DNA from: Sulfurospirillum multivorans DSM 12446
GTDB taxonomy: Bacteria > Campylobacterota > Campylobacteria > Campylobacterales > Sulfurospirillaceae
Length of the DNA: 64,000 bases
Reading direction: 5' to 3'
Assembly (NCBI RefSeq): GCF_000568815.1
Contig: NZ_CP007201.1
Coordinates: 806,001-870,000 of the forward strand
Shown here: positions 1 through 8,666 of the stretch, piece by piece
Numbering within the stretch: the stretch's first letter is position 1
How the letters are laid out: every line of letters begins with the position of its first letter
The notes under the pieces: generated by a model
The model's database searches: none
Told to the model about the DNA's origin: nothing
What the model saw: the letters and a program-made list of their open reading frames with translations, nothing else
Position numbers and translations under genes: made by a program

Positions 1-1002
1 TATTTGAGTCAAAAACTCATTGGTCGTCGTATGGCGGATTTGAAGCGTTATGTGGAGGATTTTGGGCTTTATGTGACCAATAAAAAGAATGTGATCGATT
101 TCCAGTTGGAAGATGCGTCGACGGATGAGATAGGTTCAACCATTCGCGTGATCGATAAGACGTTTAAAGATTTTGAAAAGCTTCGTTTGGATGATGTGCG
201 TGTCGTGGGCGAAGTGCTCATCATCTGCTCTAAAATGTCCAAAGGCTACATGGAGAACAAAACTTCGTATGTCTCATCAAACTTTTTGACCAATCGCCTC
301 TCGTACGAGATCGATGGGATGATCGCCAAAGTCAATGAAGTGATGGATGCAACACTGGTCTCTTTGAAAAATTTCCAAAACGGGGATTTTAGCCAGCCGA
401 TTTCCATTCAAACCCATGGTGAGCTTCAAGAGTTGGTCGAAGGGGTGAATGCGCTAGGAAGTGCGCTCTCTTCAATGATCAGTGAAAATGCTGAACAGAG
501 TGCAAAGCTGCATGAAAATGCTAAGCACCTCGCCGATTCGGTTGCGACCATCAAAAATGAACCTTTGAGTGATCTCAATCGTATTGTGAAAAAAACGACC
601 ATGTCGATGCAAGAGATGGGCTCGATTCAGCAACATCTTGCCGATACATTAAGCACGCTAACTCACAACGCGAAAGAGGCGAATGATATTTTAAATATGA
701 TTGGCGATATTGCCGATCAGACCAATTTGCTGGCACTCAATGCTGCCATCGAAGCGGCGCGTGCAGGCGATCACGGGCGTGGATTTGCCGTTGTTGCCGA
801 TAATATTCGCGAACTTGCCGATAAAACCAGCCACTCTCTGACGCAAATCCAAGCAACCATTGGGGTTATCGTGGGCGGCATCGTCGATAGCTCGGCTAAA
901 ATGAGTCACAACGCCAAAGAGATGAACAGTCTCACCAAAGATGTTGAAGAGATCGAAGAAAAGACCGGCGACATCTTAAACATCATGAGTAAATTGGGTT
1001 AA
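1..1002 (+). CDS. methyl-accepting chemotaxis protein, C-terminal part (5' end outside window)
   Basis: The reading frame is open from the first base of the window, so the true start and the sensor/membrane part lie upstream. The visible 333 residues are a cytoplasmic coiled-coil signalling domain. The hairpin tip [19 protein letters not shown] is at about residues 236-254, followed by the usual [16 protein letters not shown] segment. Such tips bind CheA and CheW at the inner-membrane chemoreceptor array. About 77 residues follow the tip, and no CheR/CheB-tethering pentapeptide is seen at the C-terminus. The ligand cannot be inferred. A strong inverted repeat follows the stop. Confidence 0.93.
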   Translation, partial: YLSQKLIGRRMADLKRYVEDFGLYVTNKKNVIDFQLEDASTDEIGSTIRVIDKTFKDFEKLRLDDVRVVGEVLIICSKMSKGYMENKTSYVSSNFLTNRLSYEIDGMIAKVNEVMDATLVSLKNFQNGDFSQPISIQTHGELQELVEGVNALGSALSSMISENAEQSAKLHENAKHLADSVATIKNEPLSDLNRIVKKTTMSMQEMGSIQQHLADTLSTLTHNAKEANDILNMIGDIADQTNLLALNAAIEAARAGDHGRGFAVVADNIRELADKTSHSLTQIQATIGVIVGGIVDSSAKMSHNAKEMNSLTKDVEEIEEKTGDILNIMSKLG

Positions 1003-1006
1003 AAAT

Positions 1007-1042
1007 CCTTACATGTAACGTGAAATTTCTTTACATGTAAGG
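1007..1042 (+). terminator. hairpin built from two TTACATGTAA copies
   Basis: CCTTACATGTAA (1007-1018) and TTACATGTAAGG (1031-1042) form a perfect 12-bp inverted repeat with a 12-nt spacer, followed by TCTCTTTT. It begins 4 nt after the chemoreceptor stop and fits a rho-independent terminator. Each arm is also self-complementary, so alternative folds or protein binding are possible. Confidence 0.55.
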
Positions 1043-1063
1043 TCTCTTTTGAACTGTTTTTCC

Positions 1064-1090
1064 TTCATTTTTTTGAAGAATACCCGATAT
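1064..1090 (+). promoter_or_regulatory. possible sigma-28 (FliA) promoter
   Basis: CCCGATAT at 1083-1090 resembles the FliA -10 core (GCCGATAA in enterics, CGATWT in Campylobacter). The -35 region at 1064-1071 is a poor match. It lies about 38 nt before a FlxA-like gene, and flxA of E. coli is FliA-dependent. This is inference from a weak motif plus context. Confidence 0.35.
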
Positions 1091-1127
1091 GGTTAACGGG
1101 GGCAAATGAAAACTAAAGGAGATGGTC

Positions 1128-1631
1128 ATGAGCACCATTAACACATCGTATTCATCCCAAGTTCTGGTCGATCAAAATACCGCCAGTAGTAGTTCAGCAC
1201 TCTTAACTTCAACGAATGAAGAAGAAGACGAGAGTACAACCAGTTCGAGCAGTCTACCTGTAGACACCGTTGAAATTTCCGATGAAGCAAAAGCGTTAGC
1301 CGCATCCAGCAGTAACAGCTCAACGAGCACCAGCGAAGAGAGTTCAACTGAAAGTTCGACAACAAGTGAAAGTAGTAGCCAAAGCGGGGGCGCAAGTGCC
1401 ACTTCTGGAACCAGTAGTGCATCAACAAGTAGCAGTGACAGCATTGATGCACAAATCGAAGCGTTAGAGAAAAAAATTGCTGCACTCGAAAAAGAGATCG
1501 CAGCGGCACAACAAAAATCAAGTGGTGATGAAAAGAGTGCTCAAGATGTTCAGGCGAAACAAGCCATGGTCGCATCGTATCAAGCGCAAATTTCTACCCT
1601 TGAAACGCAGGCTGCTGAAACATCTGCCTAA
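1128..1631 (+). CDS. FlxA-like Ser/Thr-rich coiled-coil protein
   Basis: Protein of 167 aa. Residues ~10-105 are a low-complexity Ser/Thr/Glu stretch with a short ordered patch (VDTVEISDEAKALA). Residues ~107-165 form an alanine-, lysine- and glutamate-rich coiled coil (DAQIEALEKKIAALEKEI) like the FlxA family. No signal peptide or membrane segment is seen. An ATG at 1122 abuts the AAAGGAG ribosome site (1115-1121), so the second ATG at 1128 is preferred. Flagellar co-regulation is suggested by the FliA-like element upstream and by the family; the function is unknown. The skewed composition made a long antisense frame, which I regard as a shadow. Confidence 0.75.
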   Translation: MSTINTSYSSQVLVDQNTASSSSALLTSTNEEEDESTTSSSSLPVDTVEISDEAKALAASSSNSSTSTSEESSTESSTTSESSSQSGGASATSGTSSASTSSSDSIDAQIEALEKKIAALEKEIAAAQQKSSGDEKSAQDVQAKQAMVASYQAQISTLETQAAETSA

Positions 1632-1653
1632 AATCTCCCTGTTTGGCTTGGGC

Positions 1654-1689
1654 AAAAGCTTTACATGTAAGCTTACATGTAAAGCTTTT
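1654..1689 (+). terminator. perfect 36-bp palindrome with two TTACATGTAA copies
   Basis: Positions 1654-1689 are an exact palindrome centred between 1671 and 1672, running from AAAAGCTT to AAGCTTTT and containing TTACATGTAA at 1661 and 1673. As RNA it would make a 16-bp stem with a 4-nt loop and end in UUUU, a plausible terminator for the FlxA-like gene. It could equally be a dimeric protein-binding site. Confidence 0.55.
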
Positions 1690-1770
1690 AAGGCAACTCT
1701 TACACCCTCTTAAGTCCTCATTCGCTACAATAATCTCTTAATGAAAAAACTAAATTATTGATGAGAAACG

Positions 1771-4700
1771 ATGAGCGACACACCTTACACCCATTTACAT
1801 TTACACACCGAATACTCCCTTTTGGATGGCGCCAATAAAATAGGCAAGCTAGCCAAAAAACTCAAATCCCAAGGCGTCACTTCGGTTGCGATTACAGATC
1901 ATGGAAACATGTTTGGCGCGATTGATTTTTACAAAACGATGCGCAAAGAGGGCATTAAGCCTATCATTGGCATGGAAGCGTACATTCACAACCAAGATGA
2001 CATCGGTGATAAAACCACCAAGCAGCGTTTTCACCTCTGCTTGTATGCTAAAAATGAGGTCGGCTATAAAAATTTAATGTACCTCTCTTCGATGAGTTAT
2101 ATCAAAGGCTTTTACTACTATCCGCGCATTAACAAACAGATTTTAAAAGAGCATTCGGAGGGGTTGGTCTGTTCAGGTGCGTGTCTGCAAGGCGAAGTCA
2201 ACTGGCATCTGAATCTCAACAACAAACGCAACGTCCAATTTGGCGCGAAAGGGTATGAACGCGCTAAAGAAATAGCCCTTGAGTACAAAGCAATTTTTGG
2301 CGAGGACTTTTACTTAGAAGTGATGCGTCATGGCATTCCTGATCAGCACTTCATCGATGATGATATTTTGCGTATCTCTCAAGAGACGGGCATCAAACTT
2401 ATCGCCACCAACGACACCCACTACCTAGAGCAAGATAATGCCGAAGCGCACGAGGCGTTTATGTGCATCGCGATGAACAAAGAGTTTGATGATCCTAACC
2501 GTCTGCGCCACTCCGTACATGAGTTTTACGTCAAATCACCCGCACAAATGAGCGACTTGTTTGCCGACATTCCTGAAGCGATCTCCAACACGCAAGAGAT
2601 TGTTGATAAGTGCAATTTAGAGATTAAACTGGGCGATCCAACCCCTCCAAAATTTAAATTTACCAAAGAGTATGCCGCTAGAGAAGGGCTTAATTTTGAA
2701 AGCGATGATGAATTTTTTGCCTATAAAAGTCGCGAGGGACTCGAAAAACGTCTTTTACATGTAGACCAGAGCAAACACGAAGAGTACAAAGCCAGACTTG
2801 AGCGCGAGATCAAAATCATCTGCGATATGAAGTTCCCGGGTTATATGCTCATCGTTTGGGATTTTATCCGTGAAGCCAAAGAGCGTGGCGTGCCAGTAGG
2901 CCCTGGACGAGGTTCAGCCGCGGGAAGCTTGGTTGCCTTTTCGCTTTTTATCACCGACATTGACCCGATGCCCTATAACCTGCTCTTCGAGCGATTTTTG
3001 AATCCTGAACGTATTAGTATGCCCGATATCGATATTGACTTTTGCCAAAGTCGCCGTGGCGAAATTATCGACTATGTCGTCGAAAAATACGGTCGTTTCA
3101 ACGTGGCGCAAGTCATCACCTTTGGTAAACTCTTAGCCAAGGGAGTCATTCGTGACGTGGCGCGAGTTCTTGCCATTCCTTACGCAGAAGCCGATGCGAT
3201 GGCAAAACTGATCCCTGATGAACTGGGCATTACACTTAACGGCATTGGCGTGGAGGGTGAAGAGGGCTACAAAGGTGGCGCGTACCAAAAAGAGCCGAAG
3301 CTTCGTGAACTCATCGAGAGTAGCCCTAAAATGCAACGTGTGTGGAAATTCGCACTTGCCCTTGAAGGATTGAATCGAAACTCTGGTATGCACGCCGCGG
3401 GTGTCGTTATCAGCGATGAAGAGTTGTGGCATAAAACACCGCTTTACCAGCCCTCTGGTGAAGATCATCTCGTCACACAGTATTCACTCAATTACCTTGA
3501 AGATGTCGACTTAATCAAGTTCGACTTCTTGGGTCTGAAGACCCTGACTGTCATTGATAATGCGCTGAAACTCATTAAACTTCGCTACCAAAAAGAGATT
3601 GATTTTACGACGATTGATATGAACGATCCGAAAGTGTATGAACTGATTCAAAGCGGCGATACGGTCGGATTGTTTCAGATCGAATCGAGCGGTATGCAGT
3701 CACTCAATGAACGCCTTAAACCGACCAACTTTGAAGACCTCATTGCGGTATTGGCGCTTTACCGTCCAGGTCCGATGGAATCAGGAATGTTGGATGACTT
3801 TATCGACCGTAAAAATGGCAGAAAAGAGATCAGTTACTTTTTTGATGAATTTACAGAGCCCCTTCGACCGATTTTGGAGCCTACTTACGGCGTTATCGTT
3901 TACCAAGAACAGGTTATGCAGATCGTTCAGTCCATTGGCGGTTTTAGCCTTGGCGAAGCGGACTTGATCCGTCGTGCGATGGGTAAGAAAAAGATCGACT
4001 ATATGAAACAAAAAGCCGAAGAGTTCGCGCAAGGTGCCGTCGATCAAGGCTTAGATCGCGCCCATGCGATTGAGCTTTTTGGATTGATCGAGAAGTTTGC
4101 GGGATACGGTTTTAACAAATCACACTCCGCGGCGTACGCGATGGTTACGTTTGAAACGGCGTATCTGAAATGCTACTATCCGCAAGAGTTTATGGCAGCA
4201 CTTCTTACATCAGAGCAAGACAACACCGATAAAATCGTTAAGTACATTGATGAGGTCAAGCGTCTTGGACTCAAACTTTTACCTCCATCGATTCAGCACA
4301 GTTTGATTGAATTTAGCGCCATTACCGATGCGGATGGGCAAGAGGCGATTCTCTTTGGTATGGGCGCGATCAAAGGGGTTGGTAATGCGGCGATCAGTAA
4401 GATTTTAGAAGCGAGAGCTGACGCTCCGTTTGCCGATATGAGCGATTTTATCTCCCGAATTGACAGCTCCAAGGTCAATAAAAAAGTGTTAGAATCCTTC
4501 ATCAAATCGGGCAGTTTTGATGACTTTGGTTACTCCAGACGCGCTCTTTTAGAGGGGATTGATAGCATCATTGAAGCGAGTGCCGAGTGCAGTCGCGCGA
4601 AAAAGATGGCAGAATACTCCTTATTTGGCGACGCCGAAGAGATGACAACCGTACATGTAAGCATCGAAAACATCCCTGAATTTGATAACAAACGCATGCT

Positions 4701-5319
4701 AGAATTGGAAAAAGAGACCATTGGTTTTTACATTTCAGGACATCCACTTGATGCGTTTAGAGCCGAAATCGATGAGATGAGTTATACGCTTTCCAGTGAA
4801 AAAGATCAGATCGAAGATGGCAGTAAAGCGCTGTTTATCGGCAAAGTGGAAGGTATTACGGAGAAAATCAGCAAAAAAGGGAATAAATTTGGCATTATCT
4901 CGCTGATGGATTTTCACGGCTCGATGGAGCTCACGGTGTTTGAAAAACAACTCGAAGCACTCTCCCGAATGGACATTGAAAAACCGCTCTGCTTTAAAGT
5001 CGATGTGAGTAACGATGGGCAAAATACCAAAATGCGCGTCATGAAAATCATGGAACTCAGTGATGCTAAAAAAGAGAAAATCGAGACCAAAGTCATTGAA
5101 GTACCGCTTGATCCTAAGGTGCTTTTGATTGATCTGAGCGATGATACCAGCAAGCTGGAATTTTTATACCAAATCGTACGCGAGAGTGTAGGGCGCAGGC
5201 CTTTGCATCTGGTCATTACCTCCAAACTGCAAGATGTGCTCATCGAAACAGGTTTTGGTGTGGATGACAGCATCGATGAGAAACTAGCAGGAATGGAGTT
5301 TGTGAAGGTGGTTGCTTAA
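1771..5319 (+). CDS. dnaE: DNA polymerase III subunit alpha
   Basis: Protein of 1182 aa, normal for bacterial DnaE (E. coli 1160). The N-terminal PHP domain opens with YTHLHLHTEYSLLDG. The polymerase palm carries the acidic motif PDIDIDFCQSRRGE near residue 416. The middle region has the conserved LALYRPGPMESGM and GYGFNKSHSAAYA segments. The C-terminal third has helix-hairpin-helix and OB-fold parts. It is the replicative polymerase that extends primers at the fork with the beta clamp. It is transcribed alone and ends in a small hairpin shared with the convergent CBS gene. Two near-matches to the TTACATGTAA motif occur (LHVD at 2754, VHVS at 4651) but no perfect copy. Confidence 0.98.
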   Translation: MSDTPYTHLHLHTEYSLLDGANKIGKLAKKLKSQGVTSVAITDHGNMFGAIDFYKTMRKEGIKPIIGMEAYIHNQDDIGDKTTKQRFHLCLYAKNEVGYKNLMYLSSMSYIKGFYYYPRINKQILKEHSEGLVCSGACLQGEVNWHLNLNNKRNVQFGAKGYERAKEIALEYKAIFGEDFYLEVMRHGIPDQHFIDDDILRISQETGIKLIATNDTHYLEQDNAEAHEAFMCIAMNKEFDDPNRLRHSVHEFYVKSPAQMSDLFADIPEAISNTQEIVDKCNLEIKLGDPTPPKFKFTKEYAAREGLNFESDDEFFAYKSREGLEKRLLHVDQSKHEEYKARLEREIKIICDMKFPGYMLIVWDFIREAKERGVPVGPGRGSAAGSLVAFSLFITDIDPMPYNLLFERFLNPERISMPDIDIDFCQSRRGEIIDYVVEKYGRFNVAQVITFGKLLAKGVIRDVARVLAIPYAEADAMAKLIPDELGITLNGIGVEGEEGYKGGAYQKEPKLRELIESSPKMQRVWKFALALEGLNRNSGMHAAGVVISDEELWHKTPLYQPSGEDHLVTQYSLNYLEDVDLIKFDFLGLKTLTVIDNALKLIKLRYQKEIDFTTIDMNDPKVYELIQSGDTVGLFQIESSGMQSLNERLKPTNFEDLIAVLALYRPGPMESGMLDDFIDRKNGRKEISYFFDEFTEPLRPILEPTYGVIVYQEQVMQIVQSIGGFSLGEADLIRRAMGKKKIDYMKQKAEEFAQGAVDQGLDRAHAIELFGLIEKFAGYGFNKSHSAAYAMVTFETAYLKCYYPQEFMAALLTSEQDNTDKIVKYIDEVKRLGLKLLPPSIQHSLIEFSAITDADGQEAILFGMGAIKGVGNAAISKILEARADAPFADMSDFISRIDSSKVNKKVLESFIKSGSFDDFGYSRRALLEGIDSIIEASAECSRAKKMAEYSLFGDAEEMTTVHVSIENIPEFDNKRMLELEKETIGFYISGHPLDAFRAEIDEMSYTLSSEKDQIEDGSKALFIGKVEGITEKISKKGNKFGIISLMDFHGSMELTVFEKQLEALSRMDIEKPLCFKVDVSNDGQNTKMRVMKIMELSDAKKEKIETKVIEVPLDPKVLLIDLSDDTSKLEFLYQIVRESVGRRPLHLVITSKLQDVLIETGFGVDDSIDEKLAGMEFVKVVA

Positions 5320-5325
5320 ACCACC
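5307..5325. terminator. small hairpin between convergent dnaE and CBS genes
   Basis: GGTGGTT (5307-5313) pairs with AACCACC (5319-5325) across a 5-nt loop that includes the dnaE stop codon. No long T run follows, so bidirectional termination is only plausible. Confidence 0.35.
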
Positions 5326-5329
5326 ACCT

Positions 5330-5728
5330 CTACGCCTCTTCTTCGATCGTTCCCAAAAAGAGAGTTAAGATGTCAGTCATCGTCAAGATCCCCTCTAATT
5401 CGTTGTTATCCACGACTAAAAGCCGTTTAACATTGTTTTTGACCATCAACTGCGATGCGTACTTTAAATCAAGCTGTTTGGAGACCTGAATCGCAGGCTT
5501 GGAGCAGATGTCATAAACCCTTAAAAGATCAATATCCCCATCACTTGAGACAATCGAGTACAAAATATTTTTATAGGTGAGCAACCCATACGCATCGCTT
5601 GGACGAATTTTATCGACGATAAGCGATTTGACTTTGGTGTTGCGCATCATCATAAGGGCATCGCGCACAGGTGCCATGGGTGAGACAATCACCAGATTAT
5701 CTTTGATCATTACTTCTGAAACTAACAT
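5330..5728 (-). CDS. CBS-domain pair protein
   Basis: Protein of 132 aa made of two CBS motifs and little else. The first is residues ~7-60 (VSPMAPVRDALMMM, SLIVD, GLLTYKNIL). The second is ~72-125 (DLKYASQLMVKNNVKRLLVVD, GILTMTDILTLF). CBS pairs usually bind adenine nucleotides and act as energy sensors or regulatory subunits. A clear TAAGGAG site precedes the ATG. It is the last gene of a run flgS / DUF1538 protein / PII-like / CBS, so it may report nucleotide status to the membrane protein. That role is inferred from position only. Confidence 0.85.
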   Translation of the reverse strand: MLVSEVMIKDNLVIVSPMAPVRDALMMMRNTKVKSLIVDKIRPSDAYGLLTYKNILYSIVSSDGDIDLLRVYDICSKPAIQVSKQLDLKYASQLMVKNNVKRLLVVDNNELEGILTMTDILTLFLGTIEEEA

Positions 5729-5737
5729 ATTTTCTCC

Positions 5738-6094
5738 TTAGAGTGCATCTAATATCTCTTTTTCAAAAAGCTCCACCTCTTCTGCTTCCATTCCCGAGAT
5801 ATGGGTGAGGGGAAAGGTAAAGATGAGCCCTTTGGACGCTTCGTTTTGATTGAGCAGATTTAAAGCTTTGCGCAGTGCCTTAAAGACGTTCATGGAGAGA
5901 CGTTGTGGAAGGATGAAGAGCAACACAGAGACATTCTCTTCCAAAGTGAGTCCAAAAAAGATCTTTTTCTCTTTCAATCCTATGGTTTTGCCATTTAAAA
6001 TGGTCACACCTCCTGCACCTGCCTTCTTGGCAGTCTCTATCGCCATCTCCTCTTCGGCATTTGGCACAATAACGGTTAATACGGTAAAGTTCAT
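5738..6094 (-). CDS. PII-like (nitrogen regulator family) protein
   Basis: Protein of 118 aa with a ferredoxin-like PII fold pattern: a beta strand FTVLTVIVP, a helix, GAGGVTILNGK, then a T-loop-length segment. The canonical GlnB T-loop Tyr51 context is not obvious, so it is probably a PII-like protein and not GlnB. It has a good GGAGAG ribosome site. Its start overlaps the end of the DUF1538 membrane gene by 4 nt, which suggests coupled translation and a regulator-transporter pair, as GlnK pairs with AmtB. The ligand is unknown. Confidence 0.75.
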   Translation of the reverse strand: MNFTVLTVIVPNAEEEMAIETAKKAGAGGVTILNGKTIGLKEKKIFFGLTLEENVSVLLFILPQRLSMNVFKALRKALNLLNQNEASKGLIFTFPLTHISGMEAEEVELFEKEILDAL

Positions 6095-7593
6095 TTTTCT
6101 CTCCTTTGAATCATACGCTGTGTGATGATCCCGTATCCCATAACGGTGATCATCGGAAAAAGTGAGGCAAAGGCAATCAGCCCAAAGCCATCAATGAGTG
6201 GGTCTCTTCCTTCGATATTTTGTGCCAAGCCTAAGCCTAATGCCGCCACGAGTGGAACCGTCACGGTGGATGTGGTCACACCTCCGCTATCGTAAGCAAT
6301 GGGGACAATGTATTTGGGGGCAAAATAGGTCATAACGATGACAATACTATAGCCTATAATAATAAAATAGTGCAAGGAGGCACCATTGACAAGGCGAAAA
6401 CAGCCAAGCGCAATTCCAATCGCAACGCCAATGGCTACAAAGATGCGAAGCATCGTTTGGTTGATATTGCCATTGCTCACCTCCGAGGCTTTCATAGCAA
6501 TGGCGATGAGTGCAGGTTCTTCCATCGTCGTTGCAAAGCCGATCATAAAACCAAAAAGATAAATGACCCACGTACTTTTCATGGTCGTCAGTTGATACGC
6601 AATCGTCTCACCAATCGGAAACAGCCCGATCTCAAGCCCCACAATAAATGCATCTAATCCCAAGATAACCAACACTATGCCCGTAAGAATCTTTGGAAGA
6701 TGGGCAATGGGTTTTTTAATGATGACGTATTGAAAAAAAGCAATGACTAGAATAATGGGTAGAACATCTTGCATGACCCCTAAGAGATCGAGCAGGATTT
6801 GGGAGAAAGAGAGTGTATGTTCTGGAAGTGCGAGTGCCTCTTTGCTTGCCGTTGCAATGGCAGTGACCACGTGGGTATCGGTAAAATTATAGACCACCAG
6901 ACCAAAAACTTGCACGAAAATCATCGGCGTTAACGAGGCAAAGGCAATCAAACCAAAGCCATCGATAAGTGGATTGCGTCCTTTGATACACGAAGAGAGC
7001 CCAATGCCCAGCGCGGCTACGAGCGGAACCGTCACCGTAGAGGTTGTAACGCCACCGCTATCATACGCTAAGCCGATGATCTCTTTGGGGGCAAAGAAGG
7101 TGACACCAACCACCAAAATGTAGCCACCGATAATATAATAATGAATCGGATGACCCCACAAAATGCGAAGGGCTCCTAACGCGATTGCGCAACCAACGGA
7201 GAGGGCTACAGTGATGCGCAGGTAAAAAGCGTCAATTTTGCCTTCGCTGATCAGTGCTGCTTTAGTGGCAATGGCAATGAGGGCGGGTTCGGCAATCGTT
7301 GTTGAAAAACCTATCAAAAAGGAGAAGCATAATAGCCAAAAAAGAGAGTCTTTGTGCGCAAAATCGTGCGCTAACGCTTCACCGATGGGGAAGATGCCAA
7401 TTTCAAGCCCGCGAATAAACAGCGCCAATCCCAATGCAACGATGAGAAGTCCAAGCGAAGTAGGCACCAAATTCTCAGGCACGGTTTTAATAAATGCGAT
7501 CTGAAAAAAGATCACCACGGCAATAATGGGCATTAAATCTTTGGAAGAGTTTTTAAAATCCGTTGCAAAAAGGAGCAAACTCTCTTTAAACAT
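6091..7593 (-). CDS. DUF1538 family integral membrane protein, internally duplicated
   Basis: Protein of 500 aa with about 12-14 hydrophobic segments. It consists of two homologous halves of about 245 residues. Each half repeats GLEIGxFPIGE, FxxGFxTTxxEPALIAIAxKA, AYDSGGVTTSTVTVPLVAALG and the ending GRxPLIDGFGLIAFASLxPM. This inverted or tandem duplication is typical of transporters, and the family is annotated as DUF1538, a putative transporter. The EPALIAIA and SGGVTTSTV signatures are the likely substrate or gating elements. The start codon directly follows the flgS stop, and the 3' end overlaps the PII-like gene. The substrate is unknown. Confidence 0.85.
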   Translation of the reverse strand: MFKESLLLFATDFKNSSKDLMPIIAVVIFFQIAFIKTVPENLVPTSLGLLIVALGLALFIRGLEIGIFPIGEALAHDFAHKDSLFWLLCFSFLIGFSTTIAEPALIAIATKAALISEGKIDAFYLRITVALSVGCAIALGALRILWGHPIHYYIIGGYILVVGVTFFAPKEIIGLAYDSGGVTTSTVTVPLVAALGIGLSSCIKGRNPLIDGFGLIAFASLTPMIFVQVFGLVVYNFTDTHVVTAIATASKEALALPEHTLSFSQILLDLLGVMQDVLPIILVIAFFQYVIIKKPIAHLPKILTGIVLVILGLDAFIVGLEIGLFPIGETIAYQLTTMKSTWVIYLFGFMIGFATTMEEPALIAIAMKASEVSNGNINQTMLRIFVAIGVAIGIALGCFRLVNGASLHYFIIIGYSIVIVMTYFAPKYIVPIAYDSGGVTTSTVTVPLVAALGLGLAQNIEGRDPLIDGFGLIAFASLFPMITVMGYGIITQRMIQRREK

Positions 7594-8610
7594 TTAGCGT
7601 CCTATTTTAATTTCAAAACCTTTAGGATCTTCAAGTAAATTGATTTTACCACCATGCGCTTGAATAATCTGCAAAGAAAGAGCCAGTCCAAGCCCATTTC
7701 CCTTCGTTTTGGTCGTTTTGAAGGGTTCGAAAAGAATGTTTTTATTTTCAATAGGCTTGCCATCATCCTTTACATGTAAAAGAATAAACGCCTCATCTTC
7801 CACATACGCGATGCTGACTAAGCCACTCTCTTTTTCACACTCTTCAATCGCATCGATGGCATTAAAAATGAAGTTTTGAATGACCAAATTGAGAAGCTCA
7901 AAATCGGCTTTGATCTCGACGTGGGGTAGGTCAAACTGAAAGGTAACTTCTTTGGTGTACGAGTAGTGCGAGATGGCTTGTTCACACTCTTTAATCAAGC
8001 GATCCAGGTAAAAATAGCTGGGGTTGATCTGAACATTTTTAGTAAAAAGTAGGGTCGCTTTGATAATGCGCTCCACCCGCCAAATCGCTTTTTTGATCTC
8101 GGTCACAAGGGGCTTTACACTCGGATCGACTTTTTTAAGCAGCGTGGAAGCGAGCAGTGAAACCGAACCTATGGGGTTGCGGATTTCATGAGAGAGGTGT
8201 GCGGCGACTTGTCCCATGGAAACCAAGCGCTCTTGGCGTTTTCCCTCGGTGATGTCTGTGGCGGTAATGATCTTTTTATCGCTTTTGGTGACACCTTTAA
8301 TGAGGTAAGAGCGCCCTTCAAAATCGATCTCACTCTCCTCTTCAAGCACCAACCCTTCTAAGATCGCGCCCATTTTTTTCGCTTCGCTGTTTTGCAAAAA
8401 GATAGCACCATCACTGTCAAAAACCCAAAGCGCATTGGGCTGTACTTCGATGATCTGGCGAATAAAATCTTGCAAGGTGGTGTAGGATTCATTAAGCTTT
8501 TTGTACTCATCTTCAATGACATACGTTTGGTTGATCAGATCTTCAAGCCCTTGTTTAAAGAGCTCTTTTTCTTTAGCGCTGAGGCTGTTGAGCAAATTTT
8601 CATCAATCAT
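7594..8610 (-). CDS. flgS: cytoplasmic sensor histidine kinase, probable FlgS
   Basis: Protein of 338 aa without membrane segments. It has an N-terminal helical region (~1-45), a PAS-like domain (~46-125, IIEVQPNALWVFDSDG), a HisKA box with phospho-acceptor His in AAHLSHEIRNPIGS (~145), and a HATPase domain with N-box FIFNAIDAIEE and G2 box TKGNGLGLALSLQIIQAHGG. In Campylobacter and Helicobacter, FlgS phosphorylates FlgR to switch on sigma-54 flagellar genes. The soluble architecture and the divergent PLP-enzyme neighbour match the Campylobacter flgS locus as I remember it. It contains one TTACATGTAA (LHVK at 7770). A generic NtrB-like kinase is the alternative. Confidence 0.8.
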   Translation of the reverse strand: MIDENLLNSLSAKEKELFKQGLEDLINQTYVIEDEYKKLNESYTTLQDFIRQIIEVQPNALWVFDSDGAIFLQNSEAKKMGAILEGLVLEEESEIDFEGRSYLIKGVTKSDKKIITATDITEGKRQERLVSMGQVAAHLSHEIRNPIGSVSLLASTLLKKVDPSVKPLVTEIKKAIWRVERIIKATLLFTKNVQINPSYFYLDRLIKECEQAISHYSYTKEVTFQFDLPHVEIKADFELLNLVIQNFIFNAIDAIEECEKESGLVSIAYVEDEAFILLHVKDDGKPIENKNILFEPFKTTKTKGNGLGLALSLQIIQAHGGKINLLEDPKGFEIKIGR

Positions 8611-8648
8611 TTTTGATTCCCCTCATCGCATAAGCTGTTTATAAAGGG

Positions 8649-8654
8649 TATAAT
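8649..8654 (+). promoter_or_regulatory. -10 box of the PLP-enzyme gene
   Basis: A perfect TATAAT lies at 8649-8654, within the 56 bp between divergent flgS and the PLP-enzyme gene. Transcription would begin near 8661, leaving a leader of only about 6 nt (TTG start 8667) or 18 nt (GTG start 8679). Confidence 0.5.
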
Positions 8655-8666
8655 ACCCAAAAAGTT

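Noticed and set aside
1138-1575. 145-aa reverse-strand frame over the FlxA-like gene
   Set aside because: It mirrors a low-complexity Ser/Thr coding region, has no ribosome site and encodes a composition-biased protein. It is an antisense shadow.
1654-1689. 36-bp palindrome as a replication origin or phage attachment site
   Set aside because: There are no DnaA boxes, no AT-rich unwinding array, no integrase and no duplicated tRNA end nearby.
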